Source: Monilinia fructicola
Lineage: Eukaryota > Ascomycota > Leotiomycetes > Helotiales > Sclerotiniaceae
Length of the DNA stretch: 64,000 nt
NCBI GenBank assembly: GCA_008692225.1
Contig: VICG01000005.1
Location: forward strand, 2,491,001-2,555,000
Reading direction: 5' to 3'
Below the pieces are notes generated by a model that was not told the DNA's origin, did no database searches, and worked only from the letters and a program-made list of their open reading frames with translations. Of the stretch, positions 36,249-48,036 are shown piece after piece. Numbering within the stretch: position 1 is the stretch's first letter; every line of letters starts with the position of its first letter. A program made the position numbers and the translations under genes.

Positions 36249-37783
36249 ATGGCATCCTCCTCACCTATTATGCCAGGAAGTCAAAGTCAATCATCAATCT
36301 CTTCTGCGAATTATCCAGGCAATGCTGCACACGGGGAAGAAATTCCTCTTGAAACCTTGGTAGCACATCTCCTTGCTTCCAAGCGTTCCTTATCATCTAT
36401 CAGTACGGTATGGCGCGCGAATGAAATAGTCACCTCAGCGAAGAGGGCATTGGAAGAGAGCGTCATATTGAATGCGAGGACAGGGTTTGTACAAAGTGGT
36501 ATTAATGAGCAAGCCAAGATCTTGAAGACTGTGAGGAATAGCATTGAATCTGTATACAATGACGGGCAAACAGATTTCCAGGTGGGTTGTCAAGCTATAG
36601 CAATGAAAGCGCCAGGCTGACCATGGTACGCGCAGAATGTTCTAAATACACTCGACGATGCAAATTCTCGACTTGAGTCTACAATGGATGTTCTGAGATC
36701 AACAATGGTGGATGTGGCTTTTCGACCAGCGGGCGAGGAACCAAGAAGTCTGTTAGACTTTGTTGATGAACAAGGTGTAGAGGGAATACGAGATGGCTTG
36801 AAGGATTTAATAGGAAAATCTAAGGTAAACACAACATGATGTTATGCTATTTGATTGTCGTCATTAATGATCCCCAATTATAGGTAGCGCAAACAGCATT
36901 CGATACATCCATACTCTCCTTCGATGACGATTTAAGGAGTTTGAAATCGGCTTTTAGGGTTAGGAAAGTATCTCCTCAGTATGCGTCCCCGATACCAAAG
37001 CATTTAGATACTCTCGAAGGTCATGCCCAAGAAATGGCTTCCTTGCTATCGTCCCTTTCCAACCATTTCGATCTATGCGTGAATGCCATCAGACATACAG
37101 AAGGAGGATATGCTGCCGTCCAAAATGCAGCCTCCAATCCACCCCCAGGTGCCGAGCCTGTCTCAGTTTCCGGCGTAATGATGACCTCCCACGACGATAT
37201 ACAAGAACCTATTAGTGAACATGAGCGCCAGGAAATGCTTTTTATTCTTGAAAAAGATGCCGCGGAAGTTGAAGATGTAGTTATGGAACTTCGAGATCGA
37301 CTAAATGAGATGGAAATCCAACATGATGCGATTCTTGATTACGTTTCACATGTCGCGGAACAATTCAAGGAAACTTCAAACACATACAAAATGTTGGAGA
37401 GAGTCTATGAGCGACTTACAGGATATATCATTGCGTGTCAAGAATTCTGTGCCAAGTGGGAAGATACCAAGGCACAGATACATGAACAGATGGATGAATT
37501 AGAAGGAATGCGAGTTTTTTATGAAAACTATCATTCATCATACGATCGTCTCATACTAGAAGTTCACCGTAGGGCAATCGCCGAGGAGAAGGCGAAAACG
37601 ATAGCAAGGAAGGCAATGGAGCAGATCAGTAATCTATATGATGTGGACATGAAGGAGAGAAACGATTTCAAGAATGATGTTGGTGATTTTCTACCCGTCG
37701 ATTTATATCTCGGAATTAACGCGGCAGCACCTAAATGGGAACTTAGGGTAGTGGAGGAGGAGGTGGAGGAAAGTTGCAAATAG
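36249..37783 (+). CDS. ATG17: Autophagy scaffold protein Atg17
   Basis: Exons 36249-36581, 36636-36824 and 36884-37783 give 473 residues; introns are 54 and 59 nt. The start ACCATGG has optimal context. The protein contains conserved Atg17 stretches in order: LVAHLLASKRSLSSISTVWR, RTGFVQSGINEQAKILKTVR, NDGQTDFQ, STMDVLRSTMV, EPRSLLDFVDEQGVEGIR, LEGHAQEMASLLSSL and HFDLCVNAIRHTEGGYAAVQ. It is predicted largely coiled-coil, as expected for the elongated crescent-shaped Atg17 dimer. Atg17 acts with Atg13, Atg29/31 and Atg1 to organise the phagophore assembly site during starvation-induced autophagy. Length is close to that of filamentous-fungal orthologues. The reading frame is intact, in contrast to several neighbours. 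Identification is by recognised sequence pattern, not a database hit. Confidence 0.93.
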
Positions 37784-38239
37784 TACCTCCTTATTGGAAA
37801 GAAGAGTGGTCGAGACACACAGAAATGAAAAAGGAAATGGAGATTTCAATCGGCAAGGTGAATAGTTTCGGTAGAATCTGTAACATCTATTATTAGTAGC
37901 AAAACAGAGATTTAACGAAGATTTCAAGACCAATTCAGATCACATCAATATCACAATCATGTGCACTTAGCAAGGGATACAAATGATCATTTTATACTAC
38001 TTTAAATCTAGTCCAGCCCAACAAAGCATCATTCTTGGGAAGAAAAAATTGAAGAATCCAAGAACGAAAATTCCTTCATAATCGACAAGATTCGACGAAG
38101 AATCATATGAAGCTAAATTCCCTCGAAATCTGTAAGCTATGTAGATGAAGGCAGCAATTCTACCCAATAAAATCAAGGTTCAAACACACAGGACAAGTAC
38201 ACTTATCACCAGCCACCAAATTATTGGAAGGCTGTCATT
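37784..38239. other. 3' flank of ATG17
   Basis: Short spacer with no recognisable gene or repeat. Confidence 0.45.
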
Positions 38240-40200
38240 TCAACATGCGTCGGCCGGGGCTCCTGATGGTAATGATGACTGCCAAGCAGACCACCATGGA
38301 TCCGCGTCCAAGGGGTGCGCTGCCCATCGAAACTCACCCATTGTTCCTGGATAGGCTCCCGAACCATATTCCTCCTGGCGAGATTGGATATCCCCCTTTT
38401 TCAGGCGAGTTCCCGTTGAGCTGGCCGTTGAGCTGGCCGTTGAGCTGCTTGTGCCATGAGATGTGCTACGCGTCTCTCTAGCGCGAGTCCATGGCCTTCC
38501 TGGTATTCAATTGCATCCAGGTCACAGCCATAAATGGAATCGGCTCTGGATCGAGCGGGAATGTCGAGATTGTAGTTCTCTGTGGAACTGCCCTGGAATC
38601 CTGTACAGCACGTTTGGCTCCCTTCTTGGAATGAATCCATGGCATACAGGAAGCACATATAGGAGCGCTAGTTTGCTTGTGGAATTTTCCTGATACTCTT
38701 TGGGGAGCATTGACCTCATTTATGGGCGGGGAGTCTGGATCCTGGGGTTGGACGAAGTGTTCGTGTTCTCCGTAGTCGTTCTGGCTCGGTGCGCCGCCAT
38801 TTCTTTGCCCCGAGAATGCTCGTTCTCCCTCCTTGCAATCTTGTCAAATGTGTCCTTTTCAGGACCAGAGAGATGAGGAGGTTCCAGAAAATGGTTCAAG
38901 GCTGAAATATTGAGTACCAGTTTGGATACTTTGGTGTGCTTCTTTGATCGTTTGGATCCTCGGGGTGGCTTTCCTCTCGAAGTTCGTACCTCTGCCCTTT
39001 ATATCCTAGATCCGCTTGGATTCTAGTTTTCCCCAGTTTTTATATGACGACTCAATTTTTCTGGCATCTTCATGTCTTACCTGTAAGTCTCTTGTGTCAT
39101 GGGTGCTAAATTCAAGAGGTTACACTCTAGATTCTGTAAAGTCGGATTTTGTAGTCACATACGAATAGTTCTTGAACCCTGAATATCGGCCGACCAGTAG
39201 AAGTCCGAGCGGAACCCAATCGGCTGGAGAAAGTAAGCAAAGATACGAAAATACTGAGCCGAATTCCAATGAAATTGCATTCCAAAGATTGGTCTCCAGA
39301 GTTCCATGGAAATTTGAGAGAATACTACCTTCATATCACACTCGAGGTTTCATATCAAGGTGCACGCCGAAGTCGCTAGGGGAAACAAGGTATATTATAC
39401 TTGCCATCCACAAACAGCACCAAAAACTAAAACTATCTAAATAACAATTATCACTAATTGTACTCCCACGCTCCCCTCCTACTTATGTTCATTCGCATGG
39501 ACTACTTCTACGCTCTAGGGCGTTGGGAGAGGCCGCCTGGGAAAGCCAACGCGCTCTGAGAGGAAACAGACTTCTTGGGGAAAGTGAGGCGATCCCCATG
39601 AAGGCATTCGCCATTGCGAACATAGATTCAATCTTTGCATCAATGTTGCAACCACCTAATTGACAACAATAAGCACTCATTCAACTACCTGAACATACCA
39701 AGTTTGTATTGGGAATTTACCTGTTTTGTGTGCTTCACCCAGCATTCACTATCCCTTCCTCCCCTTCGTTCTTGGCCGTACCTGTTCGAAAAGGACGACA
39801 GGAACCCACACGTTATACAAGCATGATGAAAATTTATGCAAAACAATTTATCTCGGCGATTTGGATGTCAGACCTGGAGGTTACGATTAGCATAAGCATC
39901 TGACAAAGTAGTGATCTAACGCACTTACTGTTCCGGCGGAGTCGATGAGAACACTAGGAGTAAGGCATCCAAAGAACCGCTCAGCTGAACCGGAAACAAG
40001 GACATCTACCAGGGTGGCACCACGGACTGGCTCGTGTTGAGCCAGCCGAGTCGGTCGGTTTATTGGTCCTCTATCAGCCAGGTTGATGTCTAGCATTCCA
40101 ACCAGTCAAAAAGCCAGACCCATCGTCTTCCTCTGCTTTGACGTCGACGAAGGGCTTTGATGGATCTGGCTCTTCAAATGTCAGTGCTCTTCTGTCGACA
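38240..40200 (-). pseudogene. Frame-scrambled protein-coding remnant of unknown family
   Basis: Read on the minus strand from 40200 to 38240, coding-like segments in different frames follow one another. These are DSTVDRRALTFEEPDPSKPF (about 40200-40100); RPTRLAQHEPVRGATLVDVL and ERFFGCLTPSVLIDS (40060-39930, ending before a GTAAGTG donor-like site); NIDAKIESMFAMANAFMG (about 39640-39590); KLVLNISALNHFLEPPHL and EKDTFDKIARREN (about 38925-38840); SQNDYGEHEHFVQPQDPDSP; TENYNLDIPARSRADSIYG; and finally a frame ending at TGA 38242-38240 with DADPWWSAWQSSLPSG. The local base composition is GC-richer than the surroundings. Order and strand agree, but stops and shifts interrupt every long frame. I do not recognise the family, and whether this is one gene or two is not resolved. 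Confidence 0.4.
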
Positions 40201-41289
40201 GTGCTGTCGTGAATATATCACACCAGGCTTTCTCTTTGAGAAGTCTTGGTAAATGCATTGCATTTACTCCCTTGGCTTTTGTTTCTACTTTTTTGGCGCG
40301 GTGCATTGGAGATCGACCATTCATTTAAGGAAGAGAAATGGTGCGTTTATTCTCGGTCTATATCTGGCTGCCATGGCTCCAGAATCAAGGAGGTAACCCA
40401 TCTGTTTTCTGGTTTTATGAGTGTTTCAATGGTTGGACAGGCATACTGATCATCCTTTTCTCATGGGTCTTATCTTGCCGACTCCAATATCAAGCTCCTG
40501 TTCTTCCAACGGGATATCTCAAATGCCAGATGTGATGGAGGCTTGAATGCATTAGAGAAGCCATGTCCAACTGGAAAGATCGTCCATGTCCTAGACGCTT
40601 ATGTCTTTCATTGCGTATCAAATGAATAGAGCAAGAGTTAAACTATTGCAGAAAGGGAAGCAGGATGTGTTGAGAAACATCAAATCATCTGCTACGAGAC
40701 TTCCGACTTTGAATCTGAATCGCAGGGTATAAGACAGGAAGGATTTGAGTTCTATGCCAGGGCAAGGAAGGAAGATGTTGAAGTAGAAAGATGTTTAATG
40801 CTTACCAATCTTTGATTCTTTGGGATGATTTTGATGCTTGCTGGAGGTTCTAGTTGTAGGTTTCTTTCTGGTATTTCCATTTCACACTTGACTTCAATAC
40901 TCTAAGGAAATTATTTGTGGGAAAACTTGGTTACTATGGTCCTCTACTTTCCTTGATTGGACTAGTTCTTTGGCTGCTTAGTCGGTGATGACCCTCGAGA
41001 ATTAATATCAGGCTACTTGTTTGTATAGACAATCTGGTTCATGTAATGAAAGGAACTAGTTTAATCATCGTAGTGAGCTGCTGCTATTATATACATATCT
41101 TCTTACTAAAGGGATGTTTGTTTGTCGTCTTTTTATACTGTCACTGCTTTTTTTTTTCGAATAATAAATTGTCTGCTCCTTCAAATAACTCAATCTTGAG
41201 TTTTATTTGATGAACAACCAAAATTGTATAATAATGAACTATATGGAAGTACTTTTGTTATTAGATTACTTGTTCACCTCATTTTCCCC
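40201..41289. other. Intergenic spacer
   Basis: No supported gene. Two overlapping plus-strand frames near 40246-40535 are short and unrecognised. The right end is the 3' flank of the Zn2Cys6 gene and is AT-rich. Confidence 0.45.
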
Positions 41290-43610
41290 CTATTCTTCGT
41301 TGACTTGATACCCAAACACTCCTCCATTACCTCTAATATTAACACCTTCGAGATCTAGTCCTGGCCACGCAGGAGGTTGTTCGGCCCAAGAACATGTCAT
41401 TGTCGCCCATAAATCATTATATGTCATCTCTCCACTTCCATGCTGTCCCACTCCTGACATCTCCCCTTCTCCAATTGTAGCATTTCCACCACTCATCACT
41501 GGTAAGCCTCCTTCCCCATCTCCCGGCGTCTCAATATTCGCGACGGGAAAGGTACCGCCTGTGCCAACCTCCTGCATACTGTTATTCCATTCCGTCATTG
41601 CTTCACCCAAATCATCACCCCATGCCTCCATGTCACCAAAGTCGAAATCCAAACTTGCATTTTCTAATAATGGCGCCATCTCCGGATCGAACATTGGACA
41701 CTTCCCCTTCGAGATTGTCGAAGCCTTGGGTACAATAGCCTCTACGCGCTTTTCCCATGTTTTTCTAAGTGTGCTCATCATACTATGCATTATGAAGTAT
41801 TTGTCCAAATGCTTTCTCCTCCCCTTTTGACTACTGGCATCGAGCTTTTCGCCCGAGCTTGATTCAAGGTCCCCACTAGTCGACAATTGCGAATTCGACG
41901 ACAGACTACTAAGCCTGAAGCAAAGTGCTTCCAAATACATACCCAAGCCGACTCTTTCTCGCGTCATCTCCGCGGACCAATTCTCCACATGCGCAATGAC
42001 AAAGGTGAGTCTTACGAGCGCAACAAGACAGTGCACTAGTTGGGACCAGTGGATGATGTTGAAATGCGTATATTCTGTCGTGGGAAGTGAGAGAAGACTT
42101 TGGAGGTAAGACGCGCCGAGACGAAGACAGGTGTGAAGGTGATCGGGAGAGGGTATCGCATCTCTGGTACCAGGAGCGAAAGGCTTATACGGGCGCTTCA
42201 GAAGACGAAGAGCATGAGAGTAGACTGAGAGGTGTGTGAATTTGTGATAAATTGCAAGGAGTGCTAGCTTCTGTCAGTTTTGGTCATCACATCTAAAATT
42301 CAGGTAAGGTGGAAGTAAACTTGAGCTCACGTGAGGCGGTAAGAGATTCTGGTACATTTCGCTTCCAAGTTTCCAGTTCAGCAGTAAATACCTGAATATA
42401 TAATTCGGTGCTTAGGGTATCCATCTGTGGGTAGTTGTTCGCGGTCCATGTATTGTTGATCCGATCAGAAATACGCTCAAGCATCACGATGGCCGTCGCT
42501 GGTGTACCTGTAGTTGAGGGGATGAAGGAATCGCCATTGCTGGGAAGAAGATTCTCGTAAGACATGGTTTGCGGTTTGTTGAATAATTTAGAAAGACTTT
42601 CAAGATACGTCAGTACGTGAAACATTAAATTATAAAGTCAGATGAGAGATATCACTGACTGAGATCCCAGAACATAACATCCCATATAGGCTCTCTTGGC
42701 CTCCGTTGTCCAATTGCCATTGCTATCCAGAAGTCCCTTCACATCAAATTCCCGAAAAGGATTAGTCTGGGGTCCCCCTTGGTCAAGTCCCAAGTCTAAA
42801 GCTAGGGAATTAGCAAGGTTCATGTAGGTGAAGCATGGATTGAGTTTTGGTTTGGTATATACCGGATACCAGGCTATATATACAAGAAGGCCAAGGAGAT
42901 AATCGAGAGACTTTCGCGACTCAACAATGAGTTTGAGACTCAGAACTCGACGGAATTCCTGATCAAGTTGATGGTGAAGGTACGGGTGTGGAATTGCAGC
43001 AATTGTGAGAACCGCTAGAAGTAGGAAGGGGGATTGTTGGGATAGGGCTGGGATCGTGGGATTTGCTGGGAGTGTGACGAAGGGAAAGAATGGAAGTTTG
43101 GGGATATATGAATTCAGGAGGTGAGTAGCTTGGGAGAGGGTAAGTTTGCGGCGGGAAATATATTTCGGGGGTGAGTGTAATATCTCCTTCGGCGGAGTGG
43201 GTGACCGAGAATTGTCGTCTTTGAAGATTCTTCTGTGATGATCCTGGAGAAGCTCGGCATCCTTTGCTGGATCATGATACACTGTAGTAGGTAGGTCCAG
43301 GGAGAACTCTCCGTCCTTCAGGGGATTGTCGGTAGATATAGAGGTATTGGATGATAGTGGGCTATCCTCAGCCTTTGTAAGTTCCAAGCGTCTTGCACGT
43401 TTAGCCCCTCGAGCCCGTCGTGGTCTGGCCTTTTCTCGAACAATACATTGACCTTTCGTTTGCTCGCACCTAGTATCTAAATTTAGCAATTGATCTTTGC
43501 TCACGAATGGTTGAACATGCTAATCACCTTTGGCATATTGTATGGTCATCTACAAAGAAGCATCGGTTTTTACTTGCTCTGCAAGCTTCACACGCACGAG
43601 CATTCCTCAT
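41290..43610 (-). CDS. Zn2Cys6 fungal-type transcription factor (one-base phase mismatch at the third splice junction)
   Basis: Exons 43610-43528, 43469-42660, 42596-42331 and 42270-41290 are deduced. The first junction completes a canonical binuclear cluster, CEACRASKNRC then C..C and CEQTKGQC, i.e. C-x2-C-x6-C-x8-C-x2-C-x6-C near residues 7-35. A basic linker (RPRRARGAKRARR) follows. The middle homology region includes YMNLANSLALDLGLDQ, AKRAYMGCYVLGS, NKPQTMSYENLLPS and LLAIYHKFTHLSVY. The C-terminus is Gly/acidic-rich. These proteins bind CGG-type DNA elements and regulate metabolism in the nucleus. Exon 3 ends at a strong donor in phase 1 (C|GTGAGC) whereas exon 4 must start in phase 0, so one extra base (near 42331), a missed splice form or real damage is implied. 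Without that C the join would read LTASKLALLAIYHK, very natural. Targets unknown. Confidence 0.82.
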
Positions 43611-44363
43611 TGCACAAATATTGATAATCGCTACGCTATATTTGACATTTATCCGACTTTATTTTGCAGATGTCATTTTGTTATTCGTAAATGAAGCAAA
43701 TAACAATCAAACGCAGAAGGGTCAGATCACAGTGGGGAATCAATGTGGCTTATAGTCTCCGGATATACGGATATACGGACTTAGGTAACCTAACAATGAT
43801 CAGCAAGCATCAAATCATCAATCATCTCACCACATCTCACCAAAGATAATATAATATGATATAACATAAAATGCAAGGGTTTACATAAAGCATTGAGATC
43901 TCACAAAAATCTTCAAATTTCAAATATCGATGCATGAAAAGGAACGAGAGTGTTGAATATATTGGAGAGCAATACTTTTGAATGAATTGACTGTTCGACG
44001 GCCACCCTCTTGCCCCTTGCCCCCCCTTTCCCTCCCCTTACTCTTACCCGGCCTTGAATAAATAGAACAAAAATGATATGACGTTAAGGATACCTGGTGC
44101 ACGTCTACCTTCTTAAGAAGTTTGTGCTTTAATTTCAAAATAAATAAAGATACATGTGCAAAAGAAGAAGAAAATCGATGATACTATATGCAAGAGCTTC
44201 AATATAGTAAGTGCGATGAAGAATAATCTTGTAGGTAACAATGAAAGGATTTGGAAGCCTAGAATATGACTCGAATCGATAACCAGTCTCAAAGATGTGG
44301 CAAGTCGCTGGAATTGTTCTCACCCCAATAGCAGAAAGAGTTGAAACATGAATGCTAACTTTG
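43611..44363. other. Intergenic spacer
   Basis: Upstream region of the Zn2Cys6 gene and 3' flank of the next minus-strand gene. No supported gene is seen; frames at 43920-44437 are short and without motifs. Confidence 0.45.
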
Positions 44364-45296
44364 TTAACCCTTCTGGGTTGGAAATACTTCGATATCAGCC
44401 ACGACGGCTCTATGATCCGAAAGATACACTCCATCATCGTAACGATTGCTTAGCACCGCATAAGTTCCGTATTTGACACTCGTAGCCTTTGCGGAAAAGA
44501 TGAAATCAATTCGGGTTGGCGTGTTGTCCACATATCCAAATGATGTGAATGTCAACTCATTTCCATACCTATTTTTCTCAGGAACGAGATCTCGGACATC
44601 TACCATACTCGAAATTGAGGATGTCATCGTCTTGTAAGCTTCATCGTCCGGAGGACTATTGAAGTCACCGGCAAGAAGAAGTGCAGCGGGCGCGTAAATA
44701 CTTTGATAGTGATTGACCTTCTCCAAAATTAACTCTGCACTCTTTTGCCTGGAGATAGGACCAGCATTATCCAAGTGAGTACTCATGATGACCACAATCT
44801 CGTTCGTTGACCAATGCCTGAATATACCTAACGTCACCAGTCTAATACAACCAGCATCCCAACCAAAGGAGGGCTTGTATGGCGTCTCGCTGAGCCAAAA
44901 TGTCTTGTAAAGAATAAGGTCCCACACTGCTGGGCGGTAAAAAATGGGAGAATATTCTCCAGATTCTTGACCGTCATCCCTTCCAACTCCAAGGTGGGAC
45001 CACTCACTCCCAGGGCCTCCATTCAGAGCATCGTGAATATCGATAAGTTGAGAGTGCAAGACTTCTTGGAGACAGATGAAAGTTTCAGGTTTTGTAGAAT
45101 TAAAGACAAGTTCAGAGCACAATCGAGGACAACGAATCGACCAAAGTTCCTCTCCTTTGAATGGGGACTCGGTTGCATAACGAATGTTATGAGTGATTAC
45201 TCGAATGGGAATCGAGGTTGATTTGCTACTCTTGGAAGAAGTGGAAATGAAAATTCTCTCATCCTCAAAGTTAGACAGACTCTTTTCACGCGTCAT
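44364..45296 (-). CDS. Endonuclease/exonuclease/phosphatase (EEP) superfamily protein
   Basis: A single exon encodes 310 residues. The EEP metal and active-site motifs appear in order: VITHNIRYAT near residue 33, FICLQEVLHS (catalytic Glu), GVGRDDGQESGEYSPIFYR, STHLDNAGPISRQKSAELI (His), LLLAGDFNSPPDDEAY (Asp/Asn), TRIDFIFSA and a C-terminal LSDHRAVVADIEV (Asp-His). Length and the RDDG-containing segment match fungal proteins of the sphingomyelinase/deadenylase-like EEP branch, which hydrolyse phosphodiesters with Mg2+. No signal peptide is visible, so it is probably intracellular. The substrate (nucleic acid, lipid or inositol phosphate) cannot be assigned from the sequence. Confidence 0.92.
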   Translation of the reverse strand: MTREKSLSNFEDERIFISTSSKSSKSTSIPIRVITHNIRYATESPFKGEELWSIRCPRLCSELVFNSTKPETFICLQEVLHSQLIDIHDALNGGPGSEWSHLGVGRDDGQESGEYSPIFYRPAVWDLILYKTFWLSETPYKPSFGWDAGCIRLVTLGIFRHWSTNEIVVIMSTHLDNAGPISRQKSAELILEKVNHYQSIYAPAALLLAGDFNSPPDDEAYKTMTSSISSMVDVRDLVPEKNRYGNELTFTSFGYVDNTPTRIDFIFSAKATSVKYGTYAVLSNRYDDGVYLSDHRAVVADIEVFPTQKG

Positions 45297-46035
45297 GATC
45301 GGATTATGAGTGGGTCAAGAAGTTGTTGTATTTTTGGAGCGGAAGAATTCGCATTCGTTCAAGGAAAAAGGTTGAAGAATCCAACACGTAAGCCAGTGAT
45401 GTCTTCGTTCGGGGCGGTTGTAAATAGTAAGGCAACGTATGACCCCTCGCCGTACCACTTGTGATGAAGGGCTTTGGATTGATCAATCCAAGGTTCATCC
45501 CAAATGAATGAGAGAAGAAATAGATGGCTAGAAGCTCAAGTCATGATAAGATTGATGGTAGATGGCTCAATGATAATTTAATATCAACTGACTGAATGAT
45601 ATTTTGCATTCCAGTTCCAGTATCGGGTAGAAGTCAACTAGGATTTGCCATCAACATAGCTCCTTAGAAGGTTTGTCAATAGTGGCTGGAGGTATTCTTT
45701 GACTATCCATGGATCGATATGGTTAAGGTTACCTACCTAGGTACTGTATTGCCTTTGACGATCATCCAGCTGTAGCTGGAGATAAGAGACTTTGAGAGTA
45801 GAGTAGATTGATTCTACGATGGTGAATGATTTTTTGTGATTCTCTGAACATCCATGGATACGTAATTATTATATTTTATAGACGCAATATGCGAAAAATG
45901 CTTAGTATTTGCTACTTACTAGTCCGTCTTACTAGACAGTTAGTTGAACGAATAGGAGAGTGAGCGAGACTGTAAAAGTTGTGGAAATGTTGAATCACAT
46001 GACATGACAATTGTTCAGTTTGAGTTTAGTTCCGA

Positions 46036-46065
46036 GTGAAGTGAAGTGAAGTGAAGTGGAGTGAG
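46036..46065. repeat. (GTGAA)n pentanucleotide microsatellite
   Basis: Four perfect GTGAA units are followed by GTGGA and GTGAG variants. Confidence 0.85.
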
Positions 46066-46465
46066 GGGTAAAAGATAAATGGAAGGAAGATCTTACAAGT
46101 AAGGCTACTCCGTACAAGTAGACTTACAAGTTACAACAAAGATTAGAAGAACTACATACAGCACGGAGTACAGCAAGGTTGCAGTAAAGGTTAACGTCAT
46201 CGAGATCATAAATCCTAAACCTTGTAGATAACTTCATAACCAACCAAAACCCACCTGCCAACCACTTAATCCACCCAACCCGCCCAATCAACCACCCAGT
46301 CGACCAATCAACCAATCAACTAACCATCTAACGCACTAACGAACTAACCGACCAACCACCTCCCTTCCCGCCTGTCGACTCTTCCCCCCTTCATCCACAA
46401 ATGATCGATATGAATATCTTTTTCAAATCTTCAACCTTCATCACTCATCATTCATCATCTAATCA

Positions 46466-46514
46466 CCACACACACACACACTCACTCACATACGCACGCA
46501 CACACACACACACA
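46466..46514. repeat. (CA)n microsatellite, interrupted
   Basis: Two runs of CA dinucleotides are separated by CTCACTCACATACGCACG. Confidence 0.85.
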
Positions 46515-46932
46515 TTATCGAATTTTCTCGATATTTCAATGCAGCGGTGACCAGATGTGATCATGTACACCTGCATTAGACCACATTAGATTGAGAATGT
46601 GGATTGTTCGGTACTTGTTTTTGACCATTCAAACTTCTGAATTGAATACTGGAGAATTTTACTTATGCCCTCAAATCATCTGTAAAGTCACCGGACATGG
46701 TGATATGGTGACGAGCTTTCAATTTTAATTGAACCAAATAATCACGAGAATCATACATCGAGACGCCCTTTGCGCGAGACTAAACCATTTTGGAGTCACA
46801 CATGCTTCATTCTGTTTCGGTTTCTGTTCTCGCATTCTTAATTAGGCTTTTGGAAGGCATGGTGTTCCAAGGTTTGAATACATTCTTATTTCTTAGCACT
46901 GCTTAGTTAGTTACTATAGCTATAGCTACGTC

Positions 46933-47027
46933 GATATGTTATGATATGATATGATACGATATGATATGTTAATATTATGTTATGTTATGTTATGTTATGT
47001 TATATTATCTTATGTTATGATATGATT
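46933..47027. repeat. ATATG/TTATG pentanucleotide array
   Basis: An array of GATAT/ATGAT-type five-base units passes into six or more TTATG units and back, about 95 bp in all. It is AT-rich and imperfect; likely slippage-generated and expected to be length-variable between strains. Confidence 0.8.
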
Positions 47028-47354
47028 TTGAAAGGTTGTGTGGGTGCCGGGTGTCTCACTAAAATATGATTCACATAATCCCACATGTTCTTAACTAACA
47101 AGGCGCAATACGAAAAAGTATGACTACTTTCTCTGAAGAATATGCGGCATGACTGACTATATAGTGAACATGCCCTTTCAAATGATTCCTTGATTTCGGT
47201 ACCTATTTCTGCCTTTATATATTGCATATATTTCCACTCTCAAATTCATTTCACGTTCATCTCAAACATATTCCCCTATTCGCCAAGAATACATAGACCG
47301 GCCGCGAGCCGGATCTACTAAGGGTTTAATCTCCTCCTCCTCAATTTATACAAG

Positions 47355-48036
47355 ATGCCTTTCAATGAACTTCAACGTCGGGACTCTTGGCCTCCAACCA
47401 TCATTCACCTCCGCGAAAACAATGGTGACATGGAATCGATCGATGAGAATCCATTCTCCTACTTCCTCACCTCCCCTGATGAAATCACAGATGATGATAT
47501 CGACGACTTTTCGGCGGGCATCGAATCTGATGAGGAAGAGAAATCAGAAGTTAGAGAGGTTTCTCCTTCTGCGCTACAGCGGGCACCTTTGAATGTTGAT
47601 GATGATGGTGACGACGACGATGATGATGTCTTGTTTGGATTTGCCATGCCTCTGAGTTTGAAAGACTTTACACGAGCTCACGAAAGTGGAAGAGAATCGC
47701 GAGCTGCACACCGAGTGGGCGAACAACTCAAAAGGACTCGGAATCTCCATCCCAGATTTGAAGGCCAGTCGAGGTCGAGCAAAGGTACAGCTTGCACCGC
47801 TATCAAGCCGCGGTCGCGGCCAGACCCGAAGTGTGCCGTTACGGAGACCTCATTCATGGCGCGCACCTAGCCCTGACCTTGGATCTATAACTGAGGAGCA
47901 AGAGGGCGAGGATGCAGAGGAAGGGAAAGCGGAGCACAAGGCGAAGGAGATTTCTAGCGCACCGGCGACTTCGAGGGTTCCAAGTAAGACTGTGGAGAGT
48001 TTGAAGCCGAAGAAGAAGGTCCACTGGGCATTTTGA
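47355..48036 (+). CDS. Acidic uncharacterised protein with a one-base frame break
   Basis: The frame from the ATG at 47355 encodes MPFNELQRRDSWPPTIIHLR, then acidic clusters (TDDDIDDFSAGIESDEEEK, DDDGDDDDDDVLFGFAMPL). After AAA at 47661-47663 the natural protein continues one frame over, TLHELTKVEENRELHTEWAN and GLGISIPDLKASRGR, with a basic middle, an acidic EEQEGEDAEEGKAEHK and the conserved-looking end KKKVHWAF before TGA at 48036. The total span is one base over a multiple of three, matching a single extra A (SLK followed by TLHELT). The original frame instead gives an unnatural Arg/Thr-rich tail to 47870. If restored, the length is 226 residues. No domain is recognised; charged, disordered character suggests a nuclear or scaffold protein. 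The promoter has a CT-rich leader ending just before the start. Confidence 0.6.

Larger units (their letters stand above)
45297..47354. other. Microsatellite-rich intergenic region
   Basis: No supported genes in 2 kb. The interval contains several simple repeats, listed separately, and AATC/ACCA-rich imperfect repeats at about 46228-46360. The right end is the CT-rich leader of the acidic-protein gene. Confidence 0.5.

Noticed and set aside
47655..47670. Programmed +1 ribosomal frameshift in the acidic-protein gene
   Set aside because: The site TTG-AAA-G does not resemble known +1 shift sites, and similar breaks occur in other genes here; an extra base is the simpler reading.
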